NCBI GenBank assembly: GCA_036654655.1
Contig: JAVVRP010000001.1
Span: 1-64,000, forward strand
Source: JAVVRP01 sp036654655
Lineage (GTDB): Bacteria; Bacillota; Clostridia; Christensenellales; UBA1242
DNA: 64,000 bases
Direction of reading: 5' to 3'
Part shown: piece after piece, positions 16,640-25,799 of the stretch
How the letters are laid out: each line of letters opens with the position of its first letter
Position numbering within the stretch: the first letter of the stretch is position 1
Translations under genes and position numbers: made by a program
The notes under the pieces: generated by a model
Told to the model about the DNA's origin: nothing
Databases searched by the model: none
What the model saw: only the letters and a program-made list of their open reading frames with translations

Positions 16640-17383
16640 ATGTGGGAATTTGTTGTTCGTTTAAATTCGAACTGCTGTGATGTTGCTGACTTCATTTGCA
16701 AAAACGTAAAAAAGTTTGCAAACACTTGCGGAGGCGTTGCAACAATGATTGAGGAGGGCAATACACTTGCGATAGCAATGGCATGTGAAGATTTTGACAA
16801 ACCTCGCTTTCAACTTTATGTTTTGGACACAATTACTGAGGCAATTTGCACTTTTTTTAAAGCAAAATTTTTAAATGAAAACTTAAAAATTCCCCAATCA
16901 AATGAGTTGCACACAATTGCACTTAAAAGTGCATTAATTAATTTTGACCGAGAAACAGACAGATTTTTAATAACAAAAAGTTTGGAAATAGAAAAAAACT
17001 TAAATTTAGAGTCGTTTTTTTTGTTTAAACTTAAATCATTACGAGAAAAATGGAGTGAACTTGTGTCCATTGCAAACGAAAACGGAATTGAATTAGCAAG
17101 CACAACAACATGTGAGGGATTGCTTAAATTTTTGGTGGAAAATTTGGAAATTGCAAGTGGTGCAGTGTTAATTGATTGCGTAAACAACGATTATAAAATA
17201 TTTGATGAAAATGGGAACTTGATTGAGTGCACATATCCAAAAGACGCGTCTGTTGACGGAATTTTAGTAAGCAAACTTATAACATTAAACCCTAGCAAAA
17301 TAACAGTAAATTGCCAATTAGAACAAGAACTCCAATTATTTTTAGGAGAACTTTTTGGGGCAAAAATTGCGTTTTTAAAATAA
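16640..17383 (+). CDS. ytxC: YtxC-like sporulation protein
   Basis: The 247-residue protein matches the YtxC family, a cytosolic protein of unknown activity found in endospore formers. Supporting features are the length, the helical C-terminal half with REKWSELVSIANENGIEL, and the C-terminal core LIDCVNNDYKIFDENGNLIE. GGAG lies before the ATG with good spacing. The next gene is the SpoIVFB-type protease under a sigma-E-like promoter, so the neighbourhood fits a mother-cell function. The family call is from memory of its general pattern. Confidence 0.65.
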   Translation: MWEFVVRLNSNCCDVADFICKNVKKFANTCGGVATMIEEGNTLAIAMACEDFDKPRFQLYVLDTITEAICTFFKAKFLNENLKIPQSNELHTIALKSALINFDRETDRFLITKSLEIEKNLNLESFFLFKLKSLREKWSELVSIANENGIELASTTTCEGLLKFLVENLEIASGAVLIDCVNNDYKIFDENGNLIECTYPKDASVDGILVSKLITLNPSKITVNCQLEQELQLFLGELFGAKIAFLK

Positions 17384-17409
17384 TATTTAATTTATAATAA
17401 ACATACAAT
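17381..17409 (+). promoter_or_regulatory. Sigma-E-type (mother-cell) promoter
   Basis: TAATATT (17381-17387) matches the sigma-E -35 consensus KMATATT fully, and CATACAAT (17402-17409) matches the -10 consensus CATACAHT fully, with a 14-base spacer. The start codon of the spoIVFB-like gene follows after five bases. Confidence 0.8.
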
Positions 17410-17414
17410 AATAT

Positions 17415-18257
17415 ATGAAAAAAAACGCAAAGTTTAAAGTGCATATATTATTTTTTTTGTTTGCAATAATACTTGTAATTTTGGGTTATATAAAAGAAAT
17501 TTTAACATTTTTTTTTGTTGTTAGTTTGCATGAATTAGCACATGCATTTGTGGCAAAAAAATTGGGTTACAAACTAACAAATTTTAAACTTTTGCCCTAT
17601 GGTGTAAGTTTAAGTTACAAAGAATTTACAACAAATGCAAACCACGAAATTGCAATAGCAATTGCTGGGCCTTTGTTCAACATTGCTTTATGTGTTGTTA
17701 TTGTTGCTCTTTGGTGGGGTTTTCCTATAACTTATGTTTACACAGATTTTTTGTGCAAAGCAAGTTTTGTAACGGCGGTGTTTAATTTTTTGCCAGCATT
17801 TCCACTTGATGGTGGAAGAGTGCTTGTTGGCATATTATCTCATAAAATAAAGCGAGAAAAATCAATTAAGATTTCGTGCGTGTTCAATGTTATTTTAACT
17901 GCATTTTTTTTAATATTGTTTTGTATGTCACTTTTTATTAAACCAAATTTTACGTTTATAACAATTTCAATTTTTTTATTTGCTGGTATAATAGAAGGAA
18001 AAAATGAGGGTGAATATCAAAGGTTAAGTTTTAAAGATTTTGGAGATATCAAACATATAAGCGGAGTTAAGGTGCAAGCATTTTTGGCGTCCACACCACT
18101 TTACAAAATTGTCATTAAAATGAAAAAAAACAAGTTTAATGTGTTTTTTGTAATTTTTGCCAATGGAAGTGTAAAATTGTTTTCGCAAATTCAACTTGCA
18201 AAAATGGCGGAAAAGTTTGAACTATCAAATTCCATCCAAAACATAATTAAAAATTAA
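17415..18257 (+). CDS. spoIVFB: M50 site-2 protease, SpoIVFB-type
   Basis: SpoIVFB is the intramembrane zinc protease that cleaves pro-sigma-K in the mother cell. The zinc motif HELAHAF (HExxH, about residues 41-47) and the second ligand motif NFLPAFPLDGGRVL (about residues 122-135) lie in a multi-pass membrane domain; the C-terminal 90 residues form a cytosolic domain that could be a degenerate CBS module. At 280 residues it has SpoIVFB size. A perfect sigma-E promoter and lack of a ribosome binding site suggest a leaderless mother-cell transcript. No spoIVFA gene precedes it. Confidence 0.85.
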   Translation: MKKNAKFKVHILFFLFAIILVILGYIKEILTFFFVVSLHELAHAFVAKKLGYKLTNFKLLPYGVSLSYKEFTTNANHEIAIAIAGPLFNIALCVVIVALWWGFPITYVYTDFLCKASFVTAVFNFLPAFPLDGGRVLVGILSHKIKREKSIKISCVFNVILTAFFLILFCMSLFIKPNFTFITISIFLFAGIIEGKNEGEYQRLSFKDFGDIKHISGVKVQAFLASTPLYKIVIKMKKNKFNVFFVIFANGSVKLFSQIQLAKMAEKFELSNSIQNIIKN

Positions 18258-18285
18258 CATAAAAATATTGGCTGTTGAATATTGT

Positions 18286-18314
18286 TTGCGAATTTGCATA
18301 TAATGTTGTATACT
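18286..18314 (+). promoter_or_regulatory. Promoter for yqzL-recO
   Basis: TTGCGA (18286-18291), a 17-base spacer and TATACT (18309-18314), 21 bases before the yqzL ATG. Confidence 0.6.
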
Positions 18315-18335
18315 TGTTTTCAAGAGGAGGGGATT

Positions 18336-18473
18336 ATGAATGACTTTCCATCAGAAACAACTAAACTTGCATGGCAACTATTTAAAAACAGTGGACAAAT
18401 TCAATATGCAATGCTTTTTATTGCATTAAACAATCCCCAATTATTTGAGGAAACCAACCTCATGACCTTTTAA
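18336..18473 (+). CDS. yqzL: YqzL-like small protein
   Basis: The 45-residue product has the YqzL pattern: an aromatic/acidic N-terminus, then AWQLFKNSGQIQYAMLF. YqzL is a short protein of unknown role encoded directly upstream of recO in many Bacillota, and recO follows here after 10 bases. The ATG at 18336 is preceded by GAGGAGGGG; an in-frame extension back to 18282 would run through the promoter and is rejected. Confidence 0.8.
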   Translation: MNDFPSETTKLAWQLFKNSGQIQYAMLFIALNNPQLFEETNLMTF

Positions 18474-18483
18474 TTAGGTAATT

Positions 18484-19203
18484 ATGGAAGAACAAAATGG
18501 ACAACGTGCAATTGTTATTGGCACGCATGATAAAGGTGAAAAAGATGTCACAGTTAACTTGTTTTCGCTTGAAAACGGCATTATTTCTGTAACATTAAAA
18601 GGTGTTAAAAATTCTAATGCAAAACTTAAATTTGCCAAAGAACTTTTTTTGTTTGGCAATTTTTTTATTACATCAAAAGGAAATATTGTTACAAATGCAG
18701 AGGTAATAGAAAGTTTTTACAATATTTCAAAAGACCTTAAAAAGTTTTATGGTGCAAGCGCAATTTTGCAAATAATCAAGGCATCTGTTATGCTTGATCA
18801 GCCAAACCCACAATTATTTGTTAATGCGTTAAAAAGCCTTAAAACCTTGTGCTATGAAAATGTTTCACACAAAATTGTTGTTTGCAAATTTTTGATTTGT
18901 GTTTTTGAATTGGTTGGATTAAAACTTTCGCTTAATAAATGTTCAAACTGTGGTGGAGAATTTTTTGCTAGTTCTTATTTATCTTTAAACTCAGGTGGAA
19001 TTGTATGTTCAAGTTGTAGGGGTTTTGATGCCGTTAAAATTGAAAAGTCAACTCAAACTTCATTGAGATTAATTTCAAATACTCCTTATGAAAAATTAAT
19101 TTCAGTAAAAATTCCAAACGAAACAACAGAAAAAATGCTTTGCTTGTTAACACAAAATTTTAATCAAAGATTTAACAAAAACTTAAATTTTTTACAGTTT
19201 TAA
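18484..19203 (+). CDS. recO: DNA repair protein RecO
   Basis: RecO anneals single strands and, with RecR, loads RecA on SSB-coated DNA. The N-terminal OB fold (residues 1-80: RAIVIGTHDKGEKDVTVNLFS) is followed by a helical domain and the zinc-binding pair CSNCGG (about residue 157) and CSSC (about residue 178). The C-terminus RFNKNLNFLQF also fits. It is coupled to yqzL and lies in the usual Gram-positive context. Confidence 0.94.
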   Translation: MEEQNGQRAIVIGTHDKGEKDVTVNLFSLENGIISVTLKGVKNSNAKLKFAKELFLFGNFFITSKGNIVTNAEVIESFYNISKDLKKFYGASAILQIIKASVMLDQPNPQLFVNALKSLKTLCYENVSHKIVVCKFLICVFELVGLKLSLNKCSNCGGEFFASSYLSLNSGGIVCSSCRGFDAVKIEKSTQTSLRLISNTPYEKLISVKIPNETTEKMLCLLTQNFNQRFNKNLNFLQF

Positions 19204-19224
19204 CAAAATACACCTAAACAAAAT

Positions 19225-19253
19225 TCATAAATTAACTTTTGTCATCATATTTT
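19225..19253 (+). promoter_or_regulatory. Candidate sigma-E promoter for spoIVA
   Basis: TCATAAA (19225-19231; 5 of 7 against KMATATT) and CATATTTT (19246-19253; 6 of 8 against CATACAHT) are spaced 14 bases, as in sigma-E promoters. spoIVA is sigma-E dependent in B. subtilis. The match is weaker than that upstream of spoIVFB. Confidence 0.4.
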
Positions 19254-19270
19254 ACAGCAACGGAGGATAT

Positions 19271-20743
19271 ATGGAAAAAGAAATTTATGATGATATTGCC
19301 ACGCGAACATGCGGGGATATTTATATCGGCGTGGTTGGTCCCGTGCGTTGTGGCAAATCAATGTTTATTACAAAGTTTATGCAAAATTTGGTTATACCAA
19401 ACATAAAAAACAAACACATGAAACAGCGTGCAATAGATGAACTTCCACAAAGCGCAGAAGGAAAAACAATTATGACAACTCAGCCAAATTTTGTGCCCAA
19501 TGAGGCTGTTGAAATTGCACTTGGCAATGTTGAAATGAAGGTAAGAATGGTTGATTGTGTTGGATATTTAATTGGTGGCGTTATGGGGCATGAGGAAAAT
19601 CAAAAAGCACGCAAGGTTAAAACACCATGGAGCACACAAAATATGCTCTTTGAAGAGGCGGCGGAACTTGGCACAAAAAAAGTTATTCAAGAGCATTCCA
19701 CAATAGGGATTGTGATAACCACCGATGGAAGTATAACGGACATCCCTCGTGAAAATTATGTGGATGCCGAAAAACGAATAATTGCAGAAATAAAAAAACA
19801 AAATAAGCCTTTTGTTGTTTTGATAAATTCAAAACATCCAGCCGACGCATTAACAGTGGCTTTGTCAAATGAAATTGCAACAAAATACGGGGTTGTTGCA
19901 ATGCCGGTTGATGTTTCAAAATTGGATGTGGAAATAGTTGAAGAAATTTTTGAAAAAATATTATTAGAATTTCCTGTTCAAAGTTTTAAGGTAAAGATGC
20001 CTCAATGGCTTCAAGCCCTTCCTTATCAGGACCCAATTATTCAAGAGGTAATTACAGAAATTAAAAAGTTTGGTGAAAATGTTAAAAAAATTGGACAAAT
20101 AGATAAAACAAATGTTGCATTTTTAAATAGTGAAGATTTTGAGCCTGTGGTTCTTGGAAAAATAAAAATGGGAGAGGGTAATGTGTTTTTTGATGTTACT
20201 CCCAAACAGCATTTGTTTTATAAGGTGCTTTCATTGCAATGTGGAACAGAAATTAAAGATGATTTTGCTTTGGTTTCACACATTCATCAACTTGCATATG
20301 CAAAATCGCAGTATGATAAGTTAGAAAATGCCTTAAAAGATGTTAAAGAAACAGGTTATGGCGTTGTTAGCCCAAAACTTGAAGACATGAGTTTGGAGGA
20401 CCCTCAAATTGTAAAACAGGGTGCAAGATTTGGTGTAAAATTAAAAGCATCTGCTCCAAGTTTGCACATTATGCGTGTTGATGTTGAAACAGAAATAAAT
20501 CCGCTTGTTGGAACAGAACAGCAGTCCGAAGATTTGGTTAAATATTTAATGGATGAATTTCAAAAAAATCCAAGTTCAATATGGGAAACAAACATGTTTG
20601 GAAAATCGTTGCACTCACTGGTTGGTGAGGGAATTAATTCAAAAATAGTTATGATGCCGGTTGAGGCACAACGTAAGATGCGAAAAACGCTTGGAAGAAT
20701 TGTTAACGAGGGTAAAGGCGGAATAATTTGCATATTATTGTAA
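19271..20743 (+). CDS. spoIVA: Stage IV sporulation protein A (coat basement ATPase)
   Basis: SpoIVA is the mother-cell ATPase that polymerises on the forespore surface as the base of the spore coat. The 490 residues match the family length. The P-loop is GVVGPVRCGKSMF (residues about 18-30, TRAFAC-type), followed by TTQPNFVPNEAVEI and MVDCVGYLIGG. The C-terminus ends GGIICILL, the membrane-surface region that interacts with SpoVM. CGGAGG precedes the ATG. This is decisive evidence for an endospore former. Confidence 0.98.
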   Translation: MEKEIYDDIATRTCGDIYIGVVGPVRCGKSMFITKFMQNLVIPNIKNKHMKQRAIDELPQSAEGKTIMTTQPNFVPNEAVEIALGNVEMKVRMVDCVGYLIGGVMGHEENQKARKVKTPWSTQNMLFEEAAELGTKKVIQEHSTIGIVITTDGSITDIPRENYVDAEKRIIAEIKKQNKPFVVLINSKHPADALTVALSNEIATKYGVVAMPVDVSKLDVEIVEEIFEKILLEFPVQSFKVKMPQWLQALPYQDPIIQEVITEIKKFGENVKKIGQIDKTNVAFLNSEDFEPVVLGKIKMGEGNVFFDVTPKQHLFYKVLSLQCGTEIKDDFALVSHIHQLAYAKSQYDKLENALKDVKETGYGVVSPKLEDMSLEDPQIVKQGARFGVKLKASAPSLHIMRVDVETEINPLVGTEQQSEDLVKYLMDEFQKNPSSIWETNMFGKSLHSLVGEGINSKIVMMPVEAQRKMRKTLGRIVNEGKGGIICILL

Positions 20744-20752
20744 AATAAAAAA

Positions 20753-20787
20753 AAACAATGCTTTTAATATTAAAAAGCATTGTTTTT
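20753..20787. terminator. Bidirectional terminator between spoIVA and nifJ
   Basis: AAACAATGCTTTTAA and TTAAAAAGCATTGTTT form a long stem flanked by A and T runs. It serves spoIVA on the plus strand and nifJ (stop at 20790) on the minus strand. Confidence 0.92.
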
Positions 20788-20789
20788 TT

Positions 20790-23700
20790 TTATAAAATTT
20801 CTTCTAATTTTTTTAAAAAATCATATCTGTCTTGTGCATCTTTTTTGCATTGTTCAAACAAAAATTTTGCTCTATCTGGGTTTATTTTTTCAAGAGCAGA
20901 AAACCTTGTTTCGCCACTTAAAAAATCTTCAAATTCAAGGATTGGTAAATCGCTATCCATGGTAAATTTTTTTGTTTCATTTGGGTTAAAGCGGAACAAA
21001 TTCCAATATCCACTTTGCACGGCACGTTTCATTTCTATGTTAGAATTACTCATATTAAAGCCATGGTTAATACAAGGAGAATAAGCAATTATAATGCTTG
21101 GCCCATCAAAGGCTTCCGCCTCCTGAAATGCCTTAATTGTTTGTGTTGGGTTTGCTCCAAGTGCAACTTGTGCCACATATGCGTTTCCTTGCATAATTGC
21201 AAGTAGTGCTAAATTTTTCTTTTTTGTGGACTTTCCGTTTGAAGCAAACTTTGCAAGCGCTCCACGTTGAGTGGATTTTGATTGTTGTCCGCCCGTGTTT
21301 GAGTACACTTCACTGTCCAAAACCAAAACATTAACATTTTCTTTGCTACAAAGCAGGTGATCCAATCCGCCATATCCAATGTCATATGCCCATCCATCAC
21401 CGCCAATAATCCAAACACTTTTGCCTTTTTTTGTTGCTTCTCTTGCAAAACTCATTCCCATTCCAAATTCTGCATTATCTTCAAACAAACTGTTAGCCCA
21501 AGCAGGCCCCTTTCCGTTGCAATCTTTTGCATAAGGGCATGCTGGGGCAGAACCACCATATATGCTAGAACATCCCGTTGCATTTGCAATCACCATTTTA
21601 TCACCAAAAAGTTGAGTGGCAATTTTAATATATGGTGTTTCGCCACATCCTGCACAAGCAAAATTAAATTCAAAATATGGTTTTGCAAATTGTAACCCTT
21701 TTGGAGTTGATTTTGAATAAGGGCTTGGTTCTTGTTTTAACAATAAAGAAAACTTGTAATTTTCCACTTGTGCATCAAGTTGGGTGGAAGTTGGGGCCAT
21801 TTCCAAGGCCTTGTTTTTAAGGGGACAAACTTTTGCGCAAACTCCGCAACCAGTGCAGTCAAGAGGGCTAACTTGCATTCGATATTCAAGGTTGCCTTGT
21901 TTTATTGTTTTGTAAGTATCGGGGGCAACTTTCAAATTTTCTTTTGTGGAAAGTGTTGCACGCAAGCATGCGTGTGGGCAGGAAGCAGAGCAAAGCCCGC
22001 AAGCAATACAGTTTTCTGGAATCCATTTAGGCACATTTAAAGCAATTCCACGTTTTTGAAATTTTGTTGTGTCTGTTGGAACGGCACCGTTAGGGTTAAA
22101 TGCCGAAACGCCCAAACAGTTACCTTTTAGTTCATCAATAGGTTTAATAAAATTATCGTAATAATCATTTCCTGTTTTTAAAGCAGAGCAATGGTCAATT
22201 TCTGTAAATTTGTTTACATCAACTTCAATCAAATTGTTGCAACCCGCTTCAATGGCCTTTATGTTTCCTTCAACAACAGTGGGACCTTTTTTGCCATACG
22301 TGTTTTTTACCGCAGTTTTCATTGCAGTAACAGACGTTTCAAAATTTAAAATATTTGAAACTTTAAAAAATGATGCTTGCATAATTACATTTATTTTGTT
22401 TCCTAAACCGTTTTCAGTTGCAATTTTTTGTGCGTCAATTATAAAAAGTTTTGCATTTTGAGTTTTAAGGGTGTTTTTAAAATTAAGTGGAAGATTTTTA
22501 TCAAGTTGATTGGCTGGTAAAACTGTGTTTAAAAGGACAGTAGAATTTTTTGCAAGTCCGTTTAATAAATCATATCTTCCAATAAAAGAAAAGTTATGTA
22601 TTGCAACAAACTCTGGTGAAGTGATTGTGTATGGCATGTCAATTGGCTTTTGCGCAGTTCTTAAATGAGAAATTGTTAAACTGCCAGACTTTTTGCTGTC
22701 GTATTCAAAAAATCCTTGTGTAAATAAACTTGAATTTTCTCCAATTATTTTAATTGTGTTTTTGTTTGCAGAAACGGTTCCGTCAGAACCAAGCCCAAAA
22801 AATTTGTATTCTTTGCACTCCAAAGGAAAATCAAAGTTATTTTGTGGAAGAGATAAATTGCAAACATCATCATTAATTCCAACCGAAAAATTATTTTTAG
22901 AATTTTTAAGTTTTAAATTATCAAAAACTGCCTTTGCAAATTCGGGAGTAAATTCTTTGCCACCAAGCCCATATCTTCCGCCAAAAACTTGAATATTTTT
23001 GTTTTGCATTTTAACAGCGGTTACAACATCTTTAAAAAGAGGCTCGCCATTTGCGTTTACATCTTTGCATTTGTCCAAAACAGCAATTTTCACAACGGAA
23101 TTTGGCAAAACTTTGCAAAAATCAGTAGCAGAAAAAGGGCGAAACAATCTTACATTAAGCACGCCAACATCTTCACCATTTTTACAAATTGTTTCTGCAA
23201 CTTGTGCAAGTGTTTTTGTTGCACTGCCCATGGCAATTACAACATTTTTTGCATTAGAACTGCCATAATATTCATAAGGCAAATAAGCCCTCCCTGTTTC
23301 ATTTTCAAAAGTTTTCATGGCAGATTTTACAATGTTATAAACATTTCCATAAGCCACATTACATGCCTCACGATTTTGAAAAAATATGTCGGGATTTTGT
23401 GCTGTACCCATTTGAATTGGATTGTTTGGGTCAAGCGCTTTGTTTTTAAACTGTTCAATTTTGTTAAGCGGAAGCATATTTTTAATTGTTTGGTCGTCAA
23501 TTTCTATTATTTTTTGAATTTCGTGAGAAGTTCTAAACCCGTCAAAAAAGTGAATAAAAGGTAAACTTGAATTAAGCGCAGAAATATGTGTAATCAGCGC
23601 CATATCTTCGCATTCTTGAACAGATGCCGAGCAAATCATGTTAAAGCCAGTGGAACGGCATGCCATAACATCGGAATGGTCTCCAAAAATTGAAAGTGCA

Positions 23701-24059
23701 TGAGATGCAACTGCACGAGCAGTTACGTGAAATACAACGGGCAATAATTCTCCCGCTATTTTGTACATGTTAGGAATCATTAAAAGCAAACCTTGTGAGC
23801 ACGTAAAAGTTGTTGTCAGTGCCCCGCAGATGGCACTGCCATGTACGGCGCCAGCAACGCCACCTTCGCTTTGCATTTGCTTAACAATAACAGGATTGCC
23901 AAAAATATTTTTTTCTCCTTTGCATGCCCACTCATCACTTAGTTCTCCCATTGAAGTGGAAGGAGTAATTGGATAAATTGCAATAACTTCGCTTAATTTA
24001 TATGCAATTTTTGCTACTGCTGTGTTTCCATCAACATTAATATATTTTTGTTCTTTCAT
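20790..24059 (-). CDS. nifJ: Pyruvate:ferredoxin (flavodoxin) oxidoreductase
   Basis: PFOR converts pyruvate and CoA to acetyl-CoA, CO2 and reduced ferredoxin; it is oxygen-sensitive and marks an anaerobe. The 1089-residue single chain carries domain I (IYPITPSTSMGE near residue 30), domain II, the gamma domain (GRYGLGGKEFTP), a ferredoxin domain with two 4Fe-4S motifs (CIACGLCSASCPHAC and CTGCGVCAKVCP), and the TPP domain (CAGCGETPYIKI and GGDGWAYDIGYGG). The protein is about 80 residues shorter than the common 1170, mostly at the C-terminus. GGAG precedes the ATG. Confidence 0.98.
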   Translation of the reverse strand: MKEQKYINVDGNTAVAKIAYKLSEVIAIYPITPSTSMGELSDEWACKGEKNIFGNPVIVKQMQSEGGVAGAVHGSAICGALTTTFTCSQGLLLMIPNMYKIAGELLPVVFHVTARAVASHALSIFGDHSDVMACRSTGFNMICSASVQECEDMALITHISALNSSLPFIHFFDGFRTSHEIQKIIEIDDQTIKNMLPLNKIEQFKNKALDPNNPIQMGTAQNPDIFFQNREACNVAYGNVYNIVKSAMKTFENETGRAYLPYEYYGSSNAKNVVIAMGSATKTLAQVAETICKNGEDVGVLNVRLFRPFSATDFCKVLPNSVVKIAVLDKCKDVNANGEPLFKDVVTAVKMQNKNIQVFGGRYGLGGKEFTPEFAKAVFDNLKLKNSKNNFSVGINDDVCNLSLPQNNFDFPLECKEYKFFGLGSDGTVSANKNTIKIIGENSSLFTQGFFEYDSKKSGSLTISHLRTAQKPIDMPYTITSPEFVAIHNFSFIGRYDLLNGLAKNSTVLLNTVLPANQLDKNLPLNFKNTLKTQNAKLFIIDAQKIATENGLGNKINVIMQASFFKVSNILNFETSVTAMKTAVKNTYGKKGPTVVEGNIKAIEAGCNNLIEVDVNKFTEIDHCSALKTGNDYYDNFIKPIDELKGNCLGVSAFNPNGAVPTDTTKFQKRGIALNVPKWIPENCIACGLCSASCPHACLRATLSTKENLKVAPDTYKTIKQGNLEYRMQVSPLDCTGCGVCAKVCPLKNKALEMAPTSTQLDAQVENYKFSLLLKQEPSPYSKSTPKGLQFAKPYFEFNFACAGCGETPYIKIATQLFGDKMVIANATGCSSIYGGSAPACPYAKDCNGKGPAWANSLFEDNAEFGMGMSFAREATKKGKSVWIIGGDGWAYDIGYGGLDHLLCSKENVNVLVLDSEVYSNTGGQQSKSTQRGALAKFASNGKSTKKKNLALLAIMQGNAYVAQVALGANPTQTIKAFQEAEAFDGPSIIIAYSPCINHGFNMSNSNIEMKRAVQSGYWNLFRFNPNETKKFTMDSDLPILEFEDFLSGETRFSALEKINPDRAKFLFEQCKKDAQDRYDFLKKLEEIL

Positions 24060-24079
24060 TTTTTCTCCATAATAATTAA

Positions 24080-24108
24080 AGTATATTTGCTTTTTAAATT
24101 AAAGTCAA
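24080..24108 (-). promoter_or_regulatory. nifJ promoter
   Basis: On the minus strand TTGACT, a 17-base spacer and TATACT lie about 20 bases upstream of the nifJ start. It is back-to-back with the truA promoter, the two -35 boxes being 11 bases apart. Confidence 0.75.
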
Positions 24109-24119
24109 CCATAACGTAC

Positions 24120-24148
24120 TTGCAAAATTTAAAAAAAATTGATAGAAT
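24120..24148 (+). promoter_or_regulatory. truA promoter, leaderless
   Basis: TTGCAA (24120-24125), 17 bases, TAGAAT (24143-24148), then six bases to the ATG of truA, with no Shine-Dalgarno sequence. Confidence 0.6.
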
Positions 24149-24154
24149 ATTATC

Positions 24155-24889
24155 ATGAAACGGATTTTATTAACAATTCAATATGATGGCACAAATTTTT
24201 GCGGTTGGCAAGCACAGCCGGGGCAAAGAAGTGTTCAAAAAGAAATTGAAAATCAGTTAGAAAAAATTTTTGAACAAAAAGTAGAACTTTTTGCAAGCGG
24301 ACGTACGGATGCAGGAGTTCATGCAAAAAATCAGTTTGCTCATTTTGATTATGATGGCAAGTTTGAAATAACTCATATTTGCAACGCACTTGCCTCATAT
24401 TTGCCAGAAGATATTTCTGTAACTTGCGCAAAAGAAGTTTTGCCAAATTTTCACGCAAGATTTTGTGTAAAACAAAAAATTTATCGTTACATTTGCTATG
24501 TAAGTGAATTTAAAGATGTTTTTTTGAACAAGTTTGCGCTTCAAATTAAAAAAATGCCAAATGTTCAAAAAATAAGGCAAAGTGCAAAATATTTTATTGG
24601 AACTCATGATTTTTCTGCTTTTTGTGCAAGTGGTTCCAATATTTTAGACCATGTTCGAACAATATATAATATAAAAATATTAGAAAATTGTAATCAAATA
24701 ATTTTTGAATTTTCTGGAAATGGATTTTTGTATAATATGGTAAGAATTATTGTCGGAACTCTTTTAGATGTGGGATGTGGCAAAATTCAAGTGGAAAAAA
24801 TCCCTGAAATAATAGAAAGTAAACAAAGACATAATGCCGGCAAAACCGTTCAGGCACACGGACTTTGTTTATACGATGTTGTTTATTAA
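24155..24889 (+). CDS. truA: tRNA pseudouridine(38-40) synthase TruA
   Basis: TruA isomerises uridines 38-40 in the anticodon arm of many tRNAs. The 244-residue protein has the N-terminal YDGTNFCGWQAQP segment, the catalytic SGRTDAGVHA motif (Asp at about residue 52), FHARFCVKQKIYRY and the C-terminal GNGFLYNMVRIIVGTLLDVG. These define TruA of normal length. There is no ribosome binding site, and the start codon lies six bases after a -10 box, so the mRNA is probably leaderless. Confidence 0.96.
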   Translation: MKRILLTIQYDGTNFCGWQAQPGQRSVQKEIENQLEKIFEQKVELFASGRTDAGVHAKNQFAHFDYDGKFEITHICNALASYLPEDISVTCAKEVLPNFHARFCVKQKIYRYICYVSEFKDVFLNKFALQIKKMPNVQKIRQSAKYFIGTHDFSAFCASGSNILDHVRTIYNIKILENCNQIIFEFSGNGFLYNMVRIIVGTLLDVGCGKIQVEKIPEIIESKQRHNAGKTVQAHGLCLYDVVY

Positions 24890-24950
24890 TTGCATTAAAA
24901 AAAATATATGAATTATTATTCATTTTTTTGCATAAAACCCACAAAAGTAC

Positions 24951-24979
24951 TTGATTTTTGTTTTAATAAATGATATTAT
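24951..24979 (+). promoter_or_regulatory. Promoter of the 234-aa hypothetical gene
   Basis: TTGATT, 17 bases, TATTAT, about 18 bases before the ATG at 24998. Confidence 0.55.
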
Positions 24980-24997
24980 ATAAAAAAGGGGTTGAAA

Positions 24998-25702
24998 ATG
25001 TATCCACTGGAAAAAGATAGTGACTTTGAAGAGTTTGTAATGTATTACTGTCAAGTATATAAAACATATCTGCAAAATATGGGTGAGTTAGCACTTGAAA
25101 AAAAATTTAATACGTTTGTAAGTGGGCAGTTAAAATCTGCATTATCAACTCATTTAACACAAAATAGTGGTGCTGAAATTATTGCAATATTGGAAGGGCA
25201 GTTTTTGCCAGAAATTCAAGTAAAAGTTAAAGTTTGCACAACAACAATTAAAAAAAGTGATGTAATTCATGAACTTTTAGGTAAACTTTGTTATTTAAAA
25301 AACAAGGATGAATATTTTTCTAACTTAATAAAAAAAGCAGGCGATAAAAAAAAGGATCTTAACAATTTCATAAGAACAAATGCTCTTAATATTCAAAGAA
25401 GCCAAGCAGTAAAAACTGAAACAGAACTTCAAAAGTTGGGCGTGGCACACAAAAATTCAGTCATGTGCTTAAAAACATTTAAAACAGCAATGCAAAGTGA
25501 ACAAATTGTAAAACAAACATTTTTGGCCAGCCAACTTTCCAAAATTGACTTTAAAAAACGCTTGGAACTTAGCGAGCATGAATATATTAAATCTGTTGAA
25601 GATGCACGAGAAAAAAATTTTTTAGCGTTAATTGATTATGAAACAAATTATTTTGCAAATTTTTATTATCAAACAGAAATTCCAAATCTTGCAAATGCTT
25701 AA
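24998..25702 (+). CDS. Hypothetical helical protein, 234 aa
   Basis: I do not recognise this protein. It is mostly alpha-helical, cytoplasmic by composition, without signal peptide or membrane segment, with a Lys-rich middle (residues 95-125) and two Cys pairs widely spaced. It might be an elongated helical bundle. The ATG at 24998 follows AAAGGGG with six-base spacing; a TTG two codons upstream is less suitable. It has its own promoter and lies alone between truA and a serine tRNA. Confidence 0.6.
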   Translation: MYPLEKDSDFEEFVMYYCQVYKTYLQNMGELALEKKFNTFVSGQLKSALSTHLTQNSGAEIIAILEGQFLPEIQVKVKVCTTTIKKSDVIHELLGKLCYLKNKDEYFSNLIKKAGDKKKDLNNFIRTNALNIQRSQAVKTETELQKLGVAHKNSVMCLKTFKTAMQSEQIVKQTFLASQLSKIDFKKRLELSEHEYIKSVEDAREKNFLALIDYETNYFANFYYQTEIPNLANA

Positions 25703-25754
25703 ATGATTATTATTTAAATATGCATAATTTACATAGACACAAATTAATAATTTC

Positions 25755-25783
25755 TTGCAAGAAACAAAAATAAGTGTTAAACT
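25755..25783 (+). promoter_or_regulatory. tRNA-Ser(GGA) promoter
   Basis: TTGCAA (25755-25760), 17 bases, TAAACT (25778-25783). The -35 lies in a 14-bp perfect palindrome, TTTCTTGCAAGAAA. Confidence 0.6.
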
Positions 25784-25799
25784 AATTCAGCAAAACTTT

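Noticed and set aside
20758..24000. Several plus-strand open frames of 60-190 codons
   Set aside because: All are shadows of nifJ in other frames, without ribosome binding sites or homology.
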